64,000 nucleotides of DNA, taken from the NCBI GenBank assembly GCA_028150825.1, contig JAOGIM010000001.1, positions 62,001 through 126,000 of the forward strand, written 5' to 3'. The notes below the pieces were generated by a model, which saw only the letters and a list, made by a program, of their open reading frames with translations, was not told where the DNA came from and ran no database searches. A program made the position numbers and the translations under genes. Origin of the DNA: Paracoccaceae bacterium. GTDB lineage: Bacteria; Pseudomonadota; Alphaproteobacteria; Rhodobacterales; Rhodobacteraceae. Positions 26,723-36,397 of the stretch are shown here, one piece after another (positions within the stretch are counted from its first letter, which is position 1; each line of letters begins with the position of its first letter).

Positions 26723-28669
26723 TCACTTTTCACCTCCAGAAAGACCTATTTTTACGATTAAGTTGTCCAAAGCGCTGCGCTCATCCCTATTCACCCGAGC
26801 CCCATTGTCGGCAAGATCGTATTCAGCTTTATCATCAGTATCAGACAATGATGCCTTGTTCTTAGCATCAGCCGCCCGACCCAGCCGCCATATATCCGTT
26901 TCATCTACTCCATCTTTGGCAGAATCGGACACTTCCTGCAATTCTGCAGCTAACCCTCTTTGGCTGGCCAATTTAGCCAACTCTTCCAGCACTGTCATTT
27001 TCGCCATTTCCACATTCTCCGGTTGGCGGATGCACGGTACGATTTGTACGTGGCTCTGAGACAGGAGCTTTTCAAGAGCGTCAGGGCCAAGCATTTCATT
27101 TATTTTGATTTTGGCCTCAGCGCGAGTATTTATTTGGAAATCACATAAAATCTTAATAATCCGGCCAAGCTCTGCATTGCGTAGATCCAACAACTGCAAT
27201 TCATCAATTAGACTATCGATAGCAGCAGGACAGTTGACCAAAGCCGCAGTAATTACTGCTTCGCGGATGTCATCTGCAATAGATTTATCTCCCGAAACTA
27301 ATGCAGAGATCTTAGCACTCTGACTAACTGGTCGTTGCAATGGCTTTCCAAAGTCGTTTTTTTTAAAAGCTTTTTGTAGGGGAACTGGGCGAAAAAAAGC
27401 CCAGCGCATGTCTTTAACTGTATTTTCGTAAAGACTGCGCAGTCTAGGATCCTTAATACGTCTGATCTTATCACGCAGTGTAAGGTCTAGCGCAGATTTA
27501 CGCTCTGGGCTGTCAAAAACCTGACCTTCTGTAGCCTGACGCCACATCAGCTCGACCATTGGTATTGCTTTATCCAAAAGCTCTTGGAAGGCGCCTGCAC
27601 CACCAGAATGGATCAAATCGTCCGGATCCTGCCCCTTTGGCATGATGGCAAAACGCAGAGCGCGCCTAGGTTCAAGCAAGGGCAACGCAACATCAATAAG
27701 CCTGTAAGCTGCACGCAAACCAGCTGTGTCACCATCAAGCGCAATGATTGGTTCGGTATGCATTCGCCACATAAGCATTAATTGGTTTTCTGTGATTGCC
27801 GTGCCTAAAGGCGCAACTGCAGTGGAAAATCCCGCTTGCGCAAGCGCGATCACATCCATATAGCCTTCAGCGACGATCAACGGATGCTGTTTTCCCAGCG
27901 CCGAACGCGCAGGGCCGTGATTGTATAATGAGCGCCCTTTATCAAATAAGATGGTCTCGGGAGAATTGAGATATTTGGCTTTTGCCGAAGCTTTTAATGC
28001 GCGCCCACCAAAGGCAATGCAATTTCCACGCGCGTCACGAATTGGAAACATCACACGGTTGCGAAACCGATCATAAGGCTGACCACTATCGTCCGGCTTG
28101 ATGCACATCCCGCTGTCAATGAGTTGCTCGGGGGTCACGCCTTGCTCGGTTAGAGCGTTATAAAGGGCTTTGCGATCGCCCGGTGCATATCCAAGACCAA
28201 ATTCGTCTTGCATTTCCAGTGATAACCCGCGTTTCGCAAGATAATTGGTGGTTTGAGAGCCCTCGCGCGACTTCAGCATCATCCTAAAATATCGGACAGC
28301 CTTTTCCATGACATCGCTCAGTTCTTTGCGTGCATTAGTTTGCTGCTGCATGCCCGAGTCTCTTGCAGGGACAGTCATCCCCGCCTCTGCTGCTAAAACT
28401 TCGATAGCCTCCATAAAGCTAAGGTTTTCGCAGTCCTTAATAAATGAAATAGCATCGCCCTTGGCCTGACAGCCAAAGCAATAATAGTATCCTTTGCGGT
28501 CATCGACATGAAAGGATGCTGTTTTTTCCTGATGAAATGGACAAGGCGCCCACATATCGCCTTTGCCTTGATTTGATTTTTTCTGATCCCATATCACTTT
28601 GCGCCCAACGACTGATGTCAAGCTAACGCGTGTTCTTAATTCATCTAGGAATCCGGCTGGTAAGCTCAT
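26723..28669 (-). CDS. dnaG: DNA primase
   Basis: DnaG makes RNA primers at the replication fork. Its zinc-binding domain has CPFHQEKTASFHV and CFGCQAKGD. The catalytic core and TOPRIM fold show AFGGRAL, VAEGYMDVIALAQAG and ALDGDTAGLRAA. A C-terminal helical DnaB-interaction region follows. I take the third in-frame ATG-type start at 28669 (MSLPAGFLDELRTR), the N-terminus usual in this order. The track start at 28678 adds only three residues, and neither has a clear Shine-Dalgarno. About 648 residues. It precedes rpoD in the same direction. Confidence 0.96.
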   Translation of the reverse strand: MSLPAGFLDELRTRVSLTSVVGRKVIWDQKKSNQGKGDMWAPCPFHQEKTASFHVDDRKGYYYCFGCQAKGDAISFIKDCENLSFMEAIEVLAAEAGMTVPARDSGMQQQTNARKELSDVMEKAVRYFRMMLKSREGSQTTNYLAKRGLSLEMQDEFGLGYAPGDRKALYNALTEQGVTPEQLIDSGMCIKPDDSGQPYDRFRNRVMFPIRDARGNCIAFGGRALKASAKAKYLNSPETILFDKGRSLYNHGPARSALGKQHPLIVAEGYMDVIALAQAGFSTAVAPLGTAITENQLMLMWRMHTEPIIALDGDTAGLRAAYRLIDVALPLLEPRRALRFAIMPKGQDPDDLIHSGGAGAFQELLDKAIPMVELMWRQATEGQVFDSPERKSALDLTLRDKIRRIKDPRLRSLYENTVKDMRWAFFRPVPLQKAFKKNDFGKPLQRPVSQSAKISALVSGDKSIADDIREAVITAALVNCPAAIDSLIDELQLLDLRNAELGRIIKILCDFQINTRAEAKIKINEMLGPDALEKLLSQSHVQIVPCIRQPENVEMAKMTVLEELAKLASQRGLAAELQEVSDSAKDGVDETDIWRLGRAADAKNKASLSDTDDKAEYDLADNGARVNRDERSALDNLIVKIGLSGGEK

Positions 28670-28757
28670 GATAGCCATATTGTGCCAAGGAACGGTAAAG
28701 TCTAGCCCTTACTCGGCTTTAAAGCTCATAAATTTTAGCTTTTGCCTACGTTCAGAC

Positions 28758-29297
28758 CTAGAGGTGATCGCGCGCTGCGATCGATTGCATTGCACGCTCT
28801 ATGTCGTGGACCAAGTTCAACGCCATTGAACGCAATACAATAATTTGAAATGATGTGTCCGAAACTCGGGTCAGCGAACCGTGCATATGCTGTATCAGGG
28901 TTCTGGCTGTTTGACCGCGTTTAAACACATTGCGGGACACATTAATCGGCACGAGCCGTGCTAGTACGCGTTCACTCTCTGTCCCTTGCAAACGAGCCAC
29001 AGCGTACCCGTCCGAAACATTGGTCAAACGAGCGACCTTATTCAGCGATTGATCAGGTTTAGGCCCCATTAGCAAATACTGCTGTCCAAACCAAACACAG
29101 CGGGCCTCCACCCGTCCAGTTATGCGATTGGGCGCAGGCAATGCCATTCCGTGCGCCACTTTCAAAGTGTCAGATAGTTGCTTTTCGTTACCCTTTTTGC
29201 TTGCGACTAAAGTAACATATTCTATGATATCTTCACTAAGTGATATGCTTCCACAAGCAATTGGTAAGAGATCCTCAAAGGGAGATTTTGCCACCAT
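28758..29297 (-). CDS. soxG: sarcosine oxidase gamma subunit
   Basis: This is the small gamma subunit of heterotetrameric sarcosine oxidase, which has a fold related to the glycine-cleavage T-protein and contacts the alpha subunit. The start is the ATG one base after the soxA stop (TAA-T-ATG), giving 179 residues, MVAKSPFEDLLPIACG. The track ORF from 29420 runs into soxA and is too long. Typical features are GYAVARLQGTESERVLARL and DTSFQIIVLRSMA near the end. It is the last gene of soxBDAG, about 90 bp before dnaG. Confidence 0.9.
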   Translation of the reverse strand: MVAKSPFEDLLPIACGSISLSEDIIEYVTLVASKKGNEKQLSDTLKVAHGMALPAPNRITGRVEARCVWFGQQYLLMGPKPDQSLNKVARLTNVSDGYAVARLQGTESERVLARLVPINVSRNVFKRGQTARTLIQHMHGSLTRVSDTSFQIIVLRSMALNLVHDIERAMQSIAARDHL

Positions 29298-29298
29298 A

Positions 29299-32238
29299 TT
29301 AAGCACGTGCTCGCCTCCCCTCGGGATCAAAACCAATGGGTGGCACGACTTCACAGATAGCTTCGATATCACGCACATGATCCACCATTCTAATCTGTTC
29401 TCCGTAGCGCTCAGATCCATTTTTCAGAAATGCCAAGCCATAAAAACAACCAAACGTAGGCGAATATGCGACAGAGGTGACATGACCTTGATCATAAATT
29501 CGTTCGGCCGGATCTTGAAGAGTAAAAAGATGAGCACCCGCAGTGAGCTGTTTGACAGAGACAACTGGCTTTATACCGACTAGCTGAGGACGATCCACAT
29601 CGTTCAATCCCGGTCTCTGAGATGCGGCCTTACCAATACAATCTTTGGTCTGATTGACCATTCTCTCCATGCCCAAATCAAAAGCTGTGACACGTCCATC
29701 GATCTCAGCATGCGTGATAAAGCCTTTTTCGATGCGCAGCACGTTCAGCGCCTCCATTCCATAACAGCAACCACCGAGTTCTTCGGCCCGTGCGCTTAGA
29801 ATACGAAACAAGTTATCACCATATCTTGAGGGAACAGCAAGTTCAAAGCCAAGTTCACCACTAAAGCTGATTCTGAAGAGCCAACCAGAGATGCCCAAGA
29901 TATTCACCTGGCCACAGGTCATGAATGGCCAGCCTTCATTATTAATACTTTGATCAAGAAGCCCGTTCAAAAGATCGCGTGTTTTAGGACCCGCAATGGA
30001 AAATTGTGTCCAATGTTCTGTAACAGAGGCAAAAGAGACATCCCATTCAGGATGCAAACATTGATGTAAATAATCCAAATGCCGCATAACAAGCGAGGCC
30101 GCTGCTGTCGTAGTTGTCATCAAGAAATGTTCCTGATCAAGCCGCGCCGTCGTCCCATCATCCATAACATGACCATCTTCACGCAGCATCAAGCCATAGC
30201 GCACTTTGCCCACGGAAAGGCTACTAAATTTATTGGTATAAACAAGATCAAGCAAGTGCCCAGAATCTGGACCCTTAATATCGATTTTGCCCAGCGTAGA
30301 TACATCGCAAACACCAACATTTTCACGCACCATCATGACTTCTCGATCACAAGATTGCCGCCATGTTTTCTCATTTGGACGCGGAAAATAACTTGGTCTA
30401 TACCATAGCCCAACCTCAATCATCGGCGCTCCGCGATCAAGTATGGCCTGATGAGTTGACCCAAAGCGTTCAGGGGCAAAGCCTTTATCTTGCCCCTGAG
30501 AACCCATAGCCGCAATAGATACCGGTGAAAATGGTGGTCGGAATGTTGTGGTGCCAGCTTCTGGAATACCCTTGCCAGTCGCGTCCGCCAAAACAGCTAG
30601 CGAGGTAACATTTGAATTTTTGCCCTGATCAGGTGCCATCCCCTGCGTTGTGTACCGCTTCATGTGCTCGACCGTACGATAATTTTCAGCGACCGATTGC
30701 ATGACATCTTTAACGGTCACATCATTTTGAAAATCCAGCCAACTGCGTTGTTTACCTTTTGGGGATACCGACCAAATAGCCTGAATTTCATAGGGATAGT
30801 TTTCCGCATCGGGAATCATTAGAGCCGTTGCCAACTTGCCTAAATCTTTTATGATACTGCAGGCTTTATCGACCCCCGATTGAAGACAAGCCCGCGTCGA
30901 CATATGTCCAGCAACAGAGCCGGCATAGAGCATTCCAGGAATTGCATTTTGAGTTGGCAGGAAACTTAGAAGGTGTCTACTCCAATAAGGCTGTCCGTTC
31001 ATGTGGCAACTGAGATGCAGAGTTGGGTTCCAACCACCGGATACAGCCAGACAATCTGCAGCGATATTTATTTCGCCGCCAGCATGGCGCACCGTGATAC
31101 CTTCAAGCCCAAGTCGACCAGACGTATCACAAACCTCCGCACCACGGTAAATTGGGAAATCTCCACTTATGCCAGCATCCAAGCGCGCATCTACGTAGGC
31201 TGCTATCTGCACACCTGCAGCTTGGAGATCTATCACTGTTTGTTGCGCGCCATCATTGTTTGCGAAAATCGCTACAGAACGGCCTGGAGAAACTGCATAA
31301 CGATTAATAAACGTTCGCACAGCACTAGCGGTCATAATTCCGGGCCGATCATTATTTGGAAAAGCAATAAAGCGCTCCAATGCGCCACTGGCCAAAATCG
31401 ACCGCTTTGCAACAATTCGCCAAAAGCACTCGACCGGCAGCTCTTTGCTAGGGAAGGCGAGGTGTTTTGATACCCTTTCAAGCGCCCCAAATGTTCCCTG
31501 ATCATAGGCACCTGTGATAGTTGTACGCGTCATCAACTGGACATTCGGTAGATCTGAGAGTTCCTGTACGATGCTATCAACCCACTGGTCAGCATACACG
31601 TCACCAATATGGGCTGTTTCTGCGTTAAGGCTGCCTCCAAAACGGTAATCTTCATCTGCCAAAATAACACTCAGGCCTGCGCGACCCGCTTGCAGAGCCG
31701 CAATCAAACCTGTTGGACCACCACCAATCACCAGTAAATCGCAAAACGCAAAAGCTTTTTCATAGCGGTCTCGGTTTGCCTGCCCGCTAAGGCGGCCCAA
31801 GCCTGCCGCTTTCCGGATCATTGGCTCATAGATTTTTTCCCAGAAAGATTTTGGCCACATAAACGTCTTATAATAGAACCCAGCGGTTAAAAAGGGCGCT
31901 GCGAGATCATTTAAAGCAAGAAGATCCCATTTTAAACTTGGCCAGCAGTTTTGACTAAATACCTCAAGCCCATCATAAATTTCGAGTTGCGTAGCCCGGA
32001 TATTAGGCTCTTGTTGAGACCCAAACCCGACTGTCACAAGCGCGTTTGCCTCTTCACTTCCAGCACTCATAATACCACGGGGACGATGGTATTTAAAGGA
32101 TCGCGCCACAAGACGTACATCGTTTGCCAACAAGGCCGAAGCGAGCGTATCGCCTGCAAAGCCACTCATTGATACGCCGTCAAATTGAAATTTGATCGGG
32201 GTATTTGGATCTACCAAGCTCTTTTTATCTAGTCTCAT
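29299..32238 (-). CDS. soxA: sarcosine oxidase alpha subunit
   Basis: The 979-residue alpha subunit binds NAD+ and tetrahydrofolate and with SoxB oxidises sarcosine to glycine, transferring the methyl carbon to THF as 5,10-methylene-THF. The N-terminal 90 residues form the ferredoxin-like domain (GDTLASALLAND, FKYHRPRGIMSAG). A dinucleotide-binding domain follows (LLVIGGGPTGLIAALQAG at about 168). The C-terminal 370 residues are a GcvT-like folate domain. The ATG overlaps the soxD stop as ATGA. The reading frame is complete, in contrast to neighbouring remnants. Confidence 0.96.
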   Translation of the reverse strand: MRLDKKSLVDPNTPIKFQFDGVSMSGFAGDTLASALLANDVRLVARSFKYHRPRGIMSAGSEEANALVTVGFGSQQEPNIRATQLEIYDGLEVFSQNCWPSLKWDLLALNDLAAPFLTAGFYYKTFMWPKSFWEKIYEPMIRKAAGLGRLSGQANRDRYEKAFAFCDLLVIGGGPTGLIAALQAGRAGLSVILADEDYRFGGSLNAETAHIGDVYADQWVDSIVQELSDLPNVQLMTRTTITGAYDQGTFGALERVSKHLAFPSKELPVECFWRIVAKRSILASGALERFIAFPNNDRPGIMTASAVRTFINRYAVSPGRSVAIFANNDGAQQTVIDLQAAGVQIAAYVDARLDAGISGDFPIYRGAEVCDTSGRLGLEGITVRHAGGEINIAADCLAVSGGWNPTLHLSCHMNGQPYWSRHLLSFLPTQNAIPGMLYAGSVAGHMSTRACLQSGVDKACSIIKDLGKLATALMIPDAENYPYEIQAIWSVSPKGKQRSWLDFQNDVTVKDVMQSVAENYRTVEHMKRYTTQGMAPDQGKNSNVTSLAVLADATGKGIPEAGTTTFRPPFSPVSIAAMGSQGQDKGFAPERFGSTHQAILDRGAPMIEVGLWYRPSYFPRPNEKTWRQSCDREVMMVRENVGVCDVSTLGKIDIKGPDSGHLLDLVYTNKFSSLSVGKVRYGLMLREDGHVMDDGTTARLDQEHFLMTTTTAAASLVMRHLDYLHQCLHPEWDVSFASVTEHWTQFSIAGPKTRDLLNGLLDQSINNEGWPFMTCGQVNILGISGWLFRISFSGELGFELAVPSRYGDNLFRILSARAEELGGCCYGMEALNVLRIEKGFITHAEIDGRVTAFDLGMERMVNQTKDCIGKAASQRPGLNDVDRPQLVGIKPVVSVKQLTAGAHLFTLQDPAERIYDQGHVTSVAYSPTFGCFYGLAFLKNGSERYGEQIRMVDHVRDIEAICEVVPPIGFDPEGRRARA

Positions 32239-32528
32239 TTCTTAGCCTCAGTATCGCGGCGTTTGTCCGCTGCAAGCTCGGCATCCAAGACTTCATGTGA
32301 CACCGTATTTCTAATCACCACGATCCAAGCATTGCAGCCAGCCTCGTGATACCAGAGGTCCTCAGTCTTACCAGCAGGGTTGTCACGGTTATGAAGATAA
32401 TTATCCCAAACTACCTCTCCTGCGTCTAAATCGGGCCTAATCAATGCCCCCGCAGTAGATTGATAATAAAACTCTCGCACGTCGCGTTCACCGCAATTGG
32501 GGCAAAGCAATCTCATCGGCTTTTCCAA
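32235..32528 (-). CDS. soxD: sarcosine oxidase delta subunit
   Basis: The 97-residue delta subunit binds structural zinc in heterotetrameric sarcosine oxidase. The expected ligands are all visible: two Cys in LLCPNCGERD near the N-terminus, and His and Cys in WYHEAGCNAW. It overlaps soxA by 4 bp (ATGA) and follows soxB by about 40 bp. This subunit is present only in the four-subunit enzyme, so it confirms the type of oxidase. Confidence 0.95.
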   Translation of the reverse strand: MEKPMRLLCPNCGERDVREFYYQSTAGALIRPDLDAGEVVWDNYLHNRDNPAGKTEDLWYHEAGCNAWIVVIRNTVSHEVLDAELAADKRRDTEAKK

Positions 32529-32567
32529 TCTATTTTCAAATTCGGCATGACTTTCAATCCAGCGCTC

Positions 32568-33821
32568 TTAATGCAAATTATGCTGCGCGCCAGTGCCCTC
32601 CTCATCCATCAAACCATACCCTGTTCGAAACCGATCAAGCCGGAAACCTGCCGCCGGTCCATGATGGTTATCCGTTGCTATAAGATGCGCAAAACTATAC
32701 CCTGATCCCGGAACAGCCTTAAATCCACCATAGCACCAGCCACAATTCAGATACAGACCGTCAACATCGGTTTTATCTATTATCGGGCTACCGTCAGGTG
32801 TCATATCCATGATCCCACCCCAAGAACGCAGTACTTTGGCCTTGCCGATCATCGGCATCAGGGCCATCGCCGCCTCCATCACATGCTCTTTCATAGGCAA
32901 ATTCCCACGCGATGCGTAAGACGAGTAGTAATCCAGATTACCCCCAAAGACCAAACCGCCCTTATCAGATTGGCTTATGTAAAAGTGTCCCATCCCAAAA
33001 CTTATTACCTTGTCAACACAGGCCTTCAATCCTTCCGTCACGAAGGCTTGTAAAACATGGCTTTCAATTGGAAGACGCATGCCCGCCATGCCCGCTACAA
33101 GACTTGAGCGACCTGCCACAACAATTGCGACCTTCTTAGCCCAGATGGCTCCTTGCGTGGTTTGCACACTTTTGACTTGGCCACTTTGAATATCAATACC
33201 AGTGACTTCACAGTTTTGGATAAGATCAACACCGCGACTATCTGCACCCCGTGCATAGCCCCAAGCAACAGCGTCATGGCGAGCCGTACCCGCGCGCTTT
33301 TGAATAATACCACCGTAAATTGGGAAACGGGCGCTGTCATAATTGAGATAAGGGAGCATTTTTCTCAGCTGGCCCTTCGACAGAAGTTCCGCATCGTCAC
33401 CTTGGTTGATGATTGCATTTGCACGTCTAACAGCAGTATCTCGCTGGGCCTCTGAATGAAAAAGTGCTACCTGACCGCGCTGAGAATGCATTGTATTAAA
33501 ATTCAAATCCTGTTCCATCCCCTCCCAAAGCTTCAGCGAGTGGCTATAAAATTCAGAATTCCCAGGCATCATGTAATTAGCACGCACTATAGTGGTATTA
33601 CGCCCAATATTACCACCGCCAAGATGCCCTTTTTCAAGCACGGCTATGTTATTTAGCCCATGATTTTTTGCAAGATAATAGGCGGTTGCTAGACCATGCC
33701 CACCACCGCCGATGATCACAACATCATACGCCTCTTTAGGCTTTTGGTTGCGCCAATGGGCAGTCCAACCTTTGTTCCCAGTCAAACCCTGTTTTAAAAT
33801 GCCAAAACCCGAAAAACGCAT
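32568..33821 (-). CDS. soxB: sarcosine oxidase beta subunit
   Basis: The 417-residue beta subunit is the flavoprotein carrying the sarcosine-oxidising FAD site and the covalent FMN. The FAD-binding motif is VVIIGGGGHGLATAYYLA near residue 35. The histidine that carries the covalent flavin in characterised enzymes corresponds to the His of TARHDAVAWGYARG. The C-terminus has LYLNCGWCYGGFKAVPGSG. The start at 33821 has GAGG 7 nt upstream; the track start at 33833 is a TTG inside that region. It is first in the soxBDAG operon, directly downstream of a dead DadA-like gene. Confidence 0.95.
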   Translation of the reverse strand: MRFSGFGILKQGLTGNKGWTAHWRNQKPKEAYDVVIIGGGGHGLATAYYLAKNHGLNNIAVLEKGHLGGGNIGRNTTIVRANYMMPGNSEFYSHSLKLWEGMEQDLNFNTMHSQRGQVALFHSEAQRDTAVRRANAIINQGDDAELLSKGQLRKMLPYLNYDSARFPIYGGIIQKRAGTARHDAVAWGYARGADSRGVDLIQNCEVTGIDIQSGQVKSVQTTQGAIWAKKVAIVVAGRSSLVAGMAGMRLPIESHVLQAFVTEGLKACVDKVISFGMGHFYISQSDKGGLVFGGNLDYYSSYASRGNLPMKEHVMEAAMALMPMIGKAKVLRSWGGIMDMTPDGSPIIDKTDVDGLYLNCGWCYGGFKAVPGSGYSFAHLIATDNHHGPAAGFRLDRFRTGYGLMDEEGTGAQHNLH

Positions 33822-33889
33822 TGTTAACCTCAATCAACTTACTTCCAACTGTGACTTTAATAACAAGAAGAACTCAAGCGCAAAAAGTA

Positions 33890-34170
33890 TTATTTTTTAA
33901 GAATGATGGTGTGCCTACTTAGTCTTTGAAAAGAATTGGACAGTTCGGCTGTGTAAGGTCTGACATTAATTTCTGGGGTCTTACCATTTATAAGGTCGAG
34001 TATAATATTGGCAGAAACGGCACCATGAGTTACTCCCCAATGCCAACGATCAAAATTAAAATAAACAATTTCATATGCTGGCGCGCGTCCAAGAGCCCAC
34101 AGTGTCTCGTGAGTAAGAGGTAGGGGAGCTACTTGGCCTGTAATGCCATTTTAAATGAAATTTCCAAGCA
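33890..34170 (-). pseudogene. C-terminal remnant of a DadA-like FAD amine oxidoreductase
   Basis: On the minus strand a frame ending in a TAA at 33890 reads LGRAPAYEIVYFNFDRWHWG, VTHGAVSANIILDLINGKTP and EINVRPYTAEL. This is the C-terminal pattern of D-amino-acid dehydrogenase-like FAD oxidoreductases (GH-GW-T-x-G...ADLI-G..P-EID). A frame change upstream joins WHYRPSSSPTS, the expected preceding block. The rest of the gene, about 350 residues, cannot be found. It sits immediately upstream of soxB in the same direction and may once have been part of the same amine-catabolism cluster. Confidence 0.65.
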
Positions 34171-34731
34171 CTTTTTTGAACTATTTTGTAAAAATTTTTT
34201 TTAATTTCTAGTTTCTAAGTAACGTGCATCCTCCTAACTGAAGTAACCCCACAACACGCAGGCCATCGACGATTGATATTTCGACAAAACCGACCCCTTG
34301 ATGCAATATGGGTAACTTCAAACTAATTTCAGGTGCGTGGATTATATTTTGAGACTAGGCAAAGTTTGTTGTAATTTTGTGTAAAATCTCGATTTTTCAG
34401 ATATATGGAAACACAAATAAATTTTTCATTCATGCAAAGTTGTAAAATTAGTGACAATATTATAGCTCATCAAAGAATGTATAGTTACAACTAACAAACT
34501 GCTTTTTATATTTACCAAGTTGTCAATTGGGCGATTACCCATAACGCTGCTAAACGAATGAAAATTCGCAAACCATCAAACAGCCATTGCTAAATCAAAA
34601 GATGTAAAAAAACAGAGTGTTAAATTTAGCTTAGACTATAATTTCCTTAAAATATTGCCCCAGATTTGTAGATTATTTGAAACAACTCTCTCTAAAAAAC
34701 AGTATTCGCTTAGGGTTATATTTAATCCTTA
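34171..34731. other. 561-bp AT-rich intergenic stretch
   Basis: Very AT-rich, with no ORF or structured element I can support. It may contain further unrecognisable parts of the DadA-like gene, and the gdhA transcript probably ends here. Confidence 0.5.
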
Positions 34732-36162
34732 TCATAGCCCTTTTGCCTTGTAGCTAGCCGCAACCTTTTCGATTGCAACTATATAAGCCGCCATGCGAAG
34801 ATCAGAAACATTTTCTCTCTCATGCCACAGAGTTCTCATTGACTGAAATGCCCCGCGCATGGTGTCATCAAGGCCAGATCTTACTAATTCCAGCTCTCCC
34901 GCGCCTTGTAGGTATTTATTCCTAAAATCCTGTGACAGGTCCCATTTGTTACCCATGGCTTGGGACAGGCTTTCAAACTCAGAAATGACCAGCTGATTGC
35001 GAGATTCTTGTTCACGGCGTTGCATGCGACCAAAGCGAATATGGCTTAAATTCTTAACCCACTCAAAATAAGACACAGTCACACCACCCGCATTTGCATA
35101 CATATCGGGAATGATAACACAGCCCTTTTTACGCAGGATAGCGTCAGCTGCTGCTGTAACTGGTCCATTCGCGGCCTCAATAATCAGCGGTGCTTTTACG
35201 TTTGCCGCATTATCAATATTAATCACACCTTCAAGAGCTGCAGGAATAAGAATATCGCAATCTGCCTCTAAAAGAGTAGCCCCATTTTGTGAAAACTTGG
35301 CACCCGGAAAACCCATAACGCCATTGTTTTCCATGATCCAGTCGCGCACAGCATCGGCATCCAACCCACGTTCAGAATGAATTGCACCATCACGTTCAAT
35401 GATACCGGTGATAAGTGATCCATCTTCCGCACTGAGAAACTTGGCCGCATGATAACCAACATTTCCAAGACCCTGAACAATAATACGCTTGCCATCCAAC
35501 GAACCAGACAGACCTGCTTTAGCCACATCTTTAGGTTCACGAAAAAATTCACGCAAAGCATATTGTACTCCACGACCCGTAGCTTCCACCCGCCCAGCAA
35601 TACCGCCAGAATTAATGGGTTTGCCTGTGACACAGGCTTTGGCATTGATGTCTGTGGTATTCATTCGGGCGTATTGATCTGCAATCCAAGCCATTTCTCG
35701 CTCTCCTGTTCCCATATCGGGCGCAGGAACGTTCTGACTTGGGTTAATCAAATCGCGTTTGATCAATTCATACGCAAATCGGCGCGTGATAAGCTCTAGC
35801 TCGTGTTCATCATAGTCTCTGGGATTGATACAAAGCCCACCCTTAGCGCCTCCAAACGGCGTATCAACTAAAGCACATTTATAGGTCATGAGGGCCGCTA
35901 AAGCTTCGACTTCATCTTGATCTACAGAACTTGCGTATCGTATTCCACCTTTAACGGGCTCCATATGCTCTGAATGAACAGCCCGATAACCTGTAAATGT
36001 TTGGATATCGCCACGCAACCTGACACCAAACCTAACGGTATATGTTGCATTGCAAAGTTTAATTTGTTCTTTTAAACCCACCGACAAATCAATTAAATCA
36101 ACGGCCCGATTGTACATGATGTCTACGCTTTCGCGAAAACTTGGTTCTTTGGCTGTAGACAT
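34732..36162 (-). CDS. gdhA: glutamate dehydrogenase
   Basis: This is a Glu/Leu/Phe/Val dehydrogenase-family protein of 476 residues, interconverting glutamate with 2-oxoglutarate and ammonia. Substrate-binding blocks are EPVKGGIRYA and TPFGGAKGGLCINP with the catalytic lysine. NVPAPDMGTGEREM follows, and the nucleotide-binding fold starts VQGLGNVGYHAAKFL. The C-terminal PDMYANAGGVTVSYFEWVKN is typical of glutamate dehydrogenases. AAGGAG stands directly before ATG. It appears monocistronic and lies between the sox cluster and a dead HIBADH-type gene. Cofactor preference cannot be read with confidence. Confidence 0.94.
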   Translation of the reverse strand: MSTAKEPSFRESVDIMYNRAVDLIDLSVGLKEQIKLCNATYTVRFGVRLRGDIQTFTGYRAVHSEHMEPVKGGIRYASSVDQDEVEALAALMTYKCALVDTPFGGAKGGLCINPRDYDEHELELITRRFAYELIKRDLINPSQNVPAPDMGTGEREMAWIADQYARMNTTDINAKACVTGKPINSGGIAGRVEATGRGVQYALREFFREPKDVAKAGLSGSLDGKRIIVQGLGNVGYHAAKFLSAEDGSLITGIIERDGAIHSERGLDADAVRDWIMENNGVMGFPGAKFSQNGATLLEADCDILIPAALEGVINIDNAANVKAPLIIEAANGPVTAAADAILRKKGCVIIPDMYANAGGVTVSYFEWVKNLSHIRFGRMQRREQESRNQLVISEFESLSQAMGNKWDLSQDFRNKYLQGAGELELVRSGLDDTMRGAFQSMRTLWHERENVSDLRMAAYIVAIEKVAASYKAKGL

Positions 36163-36397
36163 AGATCTCTCCTTTAGGGATTATCAGCGTTAGAAACTGC
36201 TTTATATCAAAGTATTCCAGTTTATCCGAAGTGCCCAGTTTAGCCGCCTCGTACAAACTAGCGCAAAAGATTGGCTAATTTACAATCGATTCTTGCCAAA
36301 CATATCCTCATGTTAAGTGAAAAACTTTACCTTGAAATAAAAAAATGCGATTATTTCTTATAATTCCAAAACAAATTAATGGCTGTCTTAAAAAGGA

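Noticed and set aside
33926-34123. 65-codon plus-strand ORF upstream of soxB
   Set aside because: It is the complement of the DadA-like remnant, which gives a much better protein match.
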